Part shown: positions 23,200 to 25,352 of the stretch, piece by piece
Numbering within the stretch: the stretch's first letter is position 1
Layout: every line of letters begins with the position of its first letter
Assembly (NCBI GenBank): GCA_029851945.1
Contig: JARKUZ010000043.1
Coordinates: 1 to 25,352, forward strand
Length of the DNA: 25,352 bases
DNA from: Terrisporobacter sp.
GTDB lineage: Bacteria > Bacillota_A > Clostridia > Peptostreptococcales > Peptostreptococcaceae
Direction of reading: 5' to 3'
The notes under the pieces: generated by a model
Database searches by the model: none
Told to the model about the DNA's origin: nothing
What the model saw: the letters and a program-made list of their open reading frames with translations, nothing else
Translations under genes and position numbers: made by a program

Positions 23200-23537
23200 T
23201 AAGCAAGTCTATAAGCGGAGTTCTGTATTTGACAATCATCTTTCTAGGCTTATTGTCACCAATAAGCTCAAGCGGCCTACCAACCGGAGGGTACGAGCAA
23301 TACCCTTTTTATCCTATTCTGGCCTTGCTCCAGGTGGGGTTTACACGGCTTTGCTAGTCACCTAGCAAACGGTGAGCTCTTACCTCACCTTTTCATCCTT
23401 ACCACAAAAGTGGCGGTTATTTTCTGTTGCACTTTCCTTAAGATCACTCTCACTAGGCGTTACCTAGCACCCTGCTCTATGGAGCTCCGACTTTCCTCAC
23501 GTAGCTAACAGCTACCCGCGATTGTCTGGCTTACTTA
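23200..23537 (-). ncRNA. rnpB: RNase P RNA
   Basis: Catalytic RNA of RNase P, which matures tRNA 5' ends. On the minus strand the conserved core reads GAGGAAAGTCGGAGCTCC near the 5' end, AGGGTGCTAGGTAACGCCTAG, then GAAAGTGCAACAGAAA, CCACCTGGAGCAAGGCC, CGTACCC and AGTTCTGTATTT..CGGAG before the 3' end. The 5' AAGTAAGCC pairs with the 3' GGCTTATT-type end segment (GACTTGCTTAT) to close helix P1. Length is about 338 nt. The ends are estimated from that pairing and may be off by a few bases. The presence of the AGGTGACTAGC hairpin and the GGTG-AGG loop region suggests the ancestral (A-like) rather than the Bacillus B type, but I have not folded it. Confidence 0.95.
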
Positions 23538-23556
23538 ATATTTAATTGATGTATAT

Positions 23557-23585
23557 AATATATCATATATTATTATTTATGTCAA
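23557..23585 (-). promoter_or_regulatory. rnpB promoter
   Basis: TTGACA (23580-23585), exactly 17 bases, TATATT (23557-23562): a nearly perfect vegetative promoter on the minus strand. Transcription would start about 13 bases before the mature RNase P RNA 5' end. Confidence 0.8.
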
Positions 23586-23887
23586 AATTTAAATTCTACC
23601 TATATTTCTATCATCTGGATTAATAATTAAACTTTTCCTTGTTCTATAATTGATCATATTTATACAACTAATATATCTGTCCAAAATGATTATTACTAAC
23701 TCATTAGTTTAATAATATATAATTATATTTATAATAAATAATATAATTACTTATCGTAATAATCACTTAGACAAAACTACTGATGATAATAATTTAATTT
23801 ATGATTTAATAATTATTTTTTATAATAATTAATTAACACTATAGATATTTTCTAATATTTTATATCTACGTTTTAGAATTCTAATAA
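23586..23887. other. AT-rich intergenic stretch without recognised genes
   Basis: No credible frame on either strand. An imperfect inverted repeat TAGATAT...ATATCTA (about 23842-23870) follows the DUF2812 gene but lacks a T tract, so it is at best a weak terminator. Confidence 0.5.
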
Positions 23888-24454
23888 CTAATTTTTAGCT
23901 GATAATATTGCTTTTTTCATCTTATTTTTAATACACATACTACATGGTATTAAAGCTATAAAAAATCCAAAAGCTCCTCCTGTTATCATATAAACAATAA
24001 GTTTTAGTCCTTCGTATACACTTGAATCTATTGCTATATTCTCCATTATATAAGCTATTAATCCTGCTATTATCGCTATTACCACTGAGTAAATCGCGGT
24101 CTTTTTAACACCTTTATTCATAGCCTTATATTTAAGTCCTAAAGTATATCCATCACTATATATAGGATGTGTGCCTTCTGGTGCCTTAAAAAAATGAAAG
24201 ACATCATAAGAAGTTACATGAGTCCATCCGCTTTCTTCTATTAATTCTATATAAGAATCTAAATCATCTTTATTTTCATTATAATCAACACAGTATATAA
24301 GATTTTGGGGTTCTCCCTTTACAAGCTTATAAGATAACTTCTCAAAACTCTCAAATATCCATCCTTCTTTAGCTAGTTTTCCTAACTTTTTCATTTCCTT
24401 CTCTTCCGCAAATCCCAGTCCCATTGATGCTATATATTTTACATTTTTACCCAT
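23888..24454 (-). CDS. DUF2812 domain membrane protein
   Basis: 188 residues from the ATG at 24454. The soluble N-terminal part has the DUF2812 pattern: a start with KEMKKLGKLAKEGWIFESF, then YKLVKGEPQNLIYCVDY, YIELIEESGWTHV and a YDVFHFFKAPEGTHPIYSD segment. Two hydrophobic helices follow (YSVVIAIIAGLIAYIM and LIVYMITGGAFGFFIALI). Such proteins typically sit next to a PadR regulator, as here, and are thought to be membrane targets or sensors of that system; the biochemical role is unknown. The ATG has GGTGATAATT upstream; a GTG nine bases earlier is within that site. It lies 91 bases after padR on the same strand. Confidence 0.87.
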   Translation of the reverse strand: MGKNVKYIASMGLGFAEEKEMKKLGKLAKEGWIFESFEKLSYKLVKGEPQNLIYCVDYNENKDDLDSYIELIEESGWTHVTSYDVFHFFKAPEGTHPIYSDGYTLGLKYKAMNKGVKKTAIYSVVIAIIAGLIAYIMENIAIDSSVYEGLKLIVYMITGGAFGFFIALIPCSMCIKNKMKKAILSAKN

Positions 24455-24545
24455 AATTATCACCTTTTTAATATCATTAATTTGTTTTATCTACCCTTTA
24501 TAACTAATCTACATTGTCATTAAATCGTTTTTAATTTATTTATAT

Positions 24546-24875
24546 CTATTTCTCTAGTCTACTAAAAGCTTCAACACCATGAAGAGCCATCTTATATCTT
24601 CTTTCTTTTTCCATAGTTATAACTTTAAGGCCCCTATCTGTAAGCTTATATATCTTTCTTCTTCCTTCTTCTCCAGCTAATTCTATATAATCTTGTTCTT
24701 GCATCTTCTTTAGCATAGTATATAAAGTAGCAGGACCTATTATAACCTCTTTTTCAGTCAACTCTTCTATATATTTACTAATCCCATAACCATGCATAGG
24801 TACTAATAATGCTAAAAGTATATAATACCCTGATTCTGTTAACTGCTCTTCTTGTAGTGAATTATTTCTACTCAC
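24546..24875 (-). CDS. PadR family transcriptional regulator
   Basis: Winged-helix repressor, 109 residues from the chosen start. The domain begins ESGYYILLALLVPMHGYGIS, followed by the recognition region VIIGPATLYTMLKKMQEQDYIE, then EEGRRKIYKLTDRGLKV, and ends in a short helix MEKERRYKMALHGVEAF used for dimerisation. This is the compact subfamily 2 form. I chose GTG at 24875 because AAGGAAGTG ends six bases upstream; GTG at 24884 overlaps that site. It precedes the DUF2812 gene and probably controls both. An imperfect dyad AGAT-TTAT-ATCT lies just upstream (about 24896-24907) and could be an operator; the effector is unknown. Confidence 0.92.
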   Translation of the reverse strand: MSRNNSLQEEQLTESGYYILLALLVPMHGYGISKYIEELTEKEVIIGPATLYTMLKKMQEQDYIELAGEEGRRKIYKLTDRGLKVITMEKERRYKMALHGVEAFSRLEK

Positions 24876-24934
24876 CCTACTCACTTCCTTTCTATAGATA
24901 TAAATCTAGTTTAATATTTAATCTCTCTCTAGCT

Positions 24935-25021
24935 TTAAATTTTTATTTTTTGTGCATATTCAAATATTTTTTCTACATGAAATATTTTTTCTACATGTTT
25001 AATTGAATCTTTTTCACCCAT
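24935..25021 (-). CDS. very small charged peptide upstream of padR
   Basis: 28 codons on the minus strand: starts MGEKDSIKHVEKIFHVEKIF and ends in YAQKIKI. It has ATAGGTAAT before the ATG. The peptide would be an amphipathic helix with two identical HVEKIF units encoded by an exact 18-bp tandem repeat that keeps the frame. It lies between the interrupted membrane peptide frame and padR, on the same strand. No family is recognised; an in-frame repeat is mild support for coding. Confidence 0.35.
   Translation of the reverse strand: MGEKDSIKHVEKIFHVEKIFEYAQKIKI
24962..24997 (-). repeat. 18-bp tandem repeat, two exact copies
   Basis: AAATATTTTTTCTACATG occurs twice without a gap (24962-24979, 24980-24997). 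It is six codons long in the small frame 24935-25021, or alternatively a doubled protein-binding site about 90 bases upstream of padR. Confidence 0.85.
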
Positions 25022-25029
25022 ATTACCTA

Positions 25030-25128
25030 TTAGTTTATTCCAGTTCTAACAGCTAACTTAACAACAAAACATAAAGCAAAAATTATTATTAAAGCTACCC
25101 AACCACTAATACCTATTTACTCCAACAT
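25030..25128 (-). pseudogene. small membrane peptide frame interrupted by a stop codon
   Basis: ATG at 25128 follows GAGGAAAGTAGATT, a good ribosome binding site, but codon 4 is TAA (25117-25119). The same frame then continues for 28 codons: IGISGWVALIIIFALCFVVK, then LAVRTGIN and a double stop. This is a single perfect transmembrane helix with a basic end, as in many small membrane proteins. One base change would restore a 32-residue protein, so this looks like a recent nonsense mutation, a sequencing error, or a coincidence. No alternative ATG, GTG or TTG lies after the stop. Confidence 0.4.
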
Positions 25129-25352
25129 AATCTACTTTCCTCTTGTGTTTATATGTGTCGATATTTATTAAATAATTTTACTATCTATACCTCTATATCA
25201 TTAATTAATATATCCATTATTGATATATCTAATTACAATATATCATAATTAGATTATATTGTGTATAAATTTTATTATAAAATATAATTTATATATAATA
25301 TTTTTTTATATTATAAATATTTCTTTAAATTCTAAATCTATAAATATAATGA
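25129..25352. other. AT-rich right edge without recognised genes
   Basis: Extremely AT-rich with several ATATATC / GATATAT units (25199-25256) and an inverted CTAATTA...TAATTAG pair. No frame or RNA is supported; it may hold the promoter of the minus-strand small frames. Confidence 0.4.

Noticed and set aside
1..25352. Insertion sequences, prophage or integrative element boundaries
   Set aside because: No transposase, integrase, tRNA-linked attachment site or long flanking repeats were found in the window.

Overview
The window is about 25 kb of very AT-rich DNA with Gram-positive features: strong AGGAGG-type ribosome binding sites, a class A-like RNase P RNA, sec signal peptides, a YkuD L,D-transpeptidase and three proteins carrying triplets of the CWB2 wall-anchoring module (PF04122). 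The two major CWB2 proteins closely resemble the anchoring part of Clostridioides difficile SlpA, so the source is most likely a member of the Peptostreptococcaceae (Paraclostridium, Paeniclostridium or Clostridioides-like). This assignment rests on protein resemblance only.

Layout. (1) Positions 1-6163, minus strand: a surface-glycan operon, read right to left as a TPR-like membrane-anchored protein, a WaaL/Wzy-type O-antigen ligase/polymerase, a rhamnosyltransferase-like GT2, rmlA, rmlC, rmlB and the start of an ABC-2 polysaccharide permease (wzm/tagG type) cut by the window edge. (2) 6201-11252: two S-layer-type genes, each with its own promoter, structured leader and terminator, and long non-coding gaps that hold two candidate small RNAs. 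(3) 11251-16552: a membrane acyltransferase, an L,D-transpeptidase with 15 glucan/choline-binding-type repeats, and a third CWB2 protein of reversed domain order. (4) 16701-18782: galE and galU. (5) 19339-22256, plus strand: a three-gene transmembrane glycosylation operon (GtrB-type transferase, GtrA flippase, large polytopic DUF6056-like protein). (6) 22408-25128, minus strand: a DedA protein, rnpB, a DUF2812 protein with its PadR regulator, and two very small reading frames, one interrupted.

How the parts fit. CWB2 proteins bind a wall polysaccharide. Here their genes lie next to genes for nucleotide sugars (dTDP- and UDP-activated), glycan assembly, export and ligation, as in S-layer glycosylation (slg-like) and C. 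difficile PSII/S-layer regions. The Gtr-like operon and the DedA protein both concern undecaprenyl-phosphate-linked sugars.

The most unusual signal is between the two S-layer genes: a predicted plus-strand RNA of about 82 nt (8530-8611) with its own -10 box and terminator. Its sequence is complementary (13-14 bp plus 8-9 bp) to the predicted extreme 5' ends of both S-layer mRNAs. A second GC-richer, highly structured candidate RNA (11059-11177, minus) carries an 11-nt stretch complementary to the same RNA. 0A-box-like sites (TGTCGAA) are clustered around both S-layer promoters.
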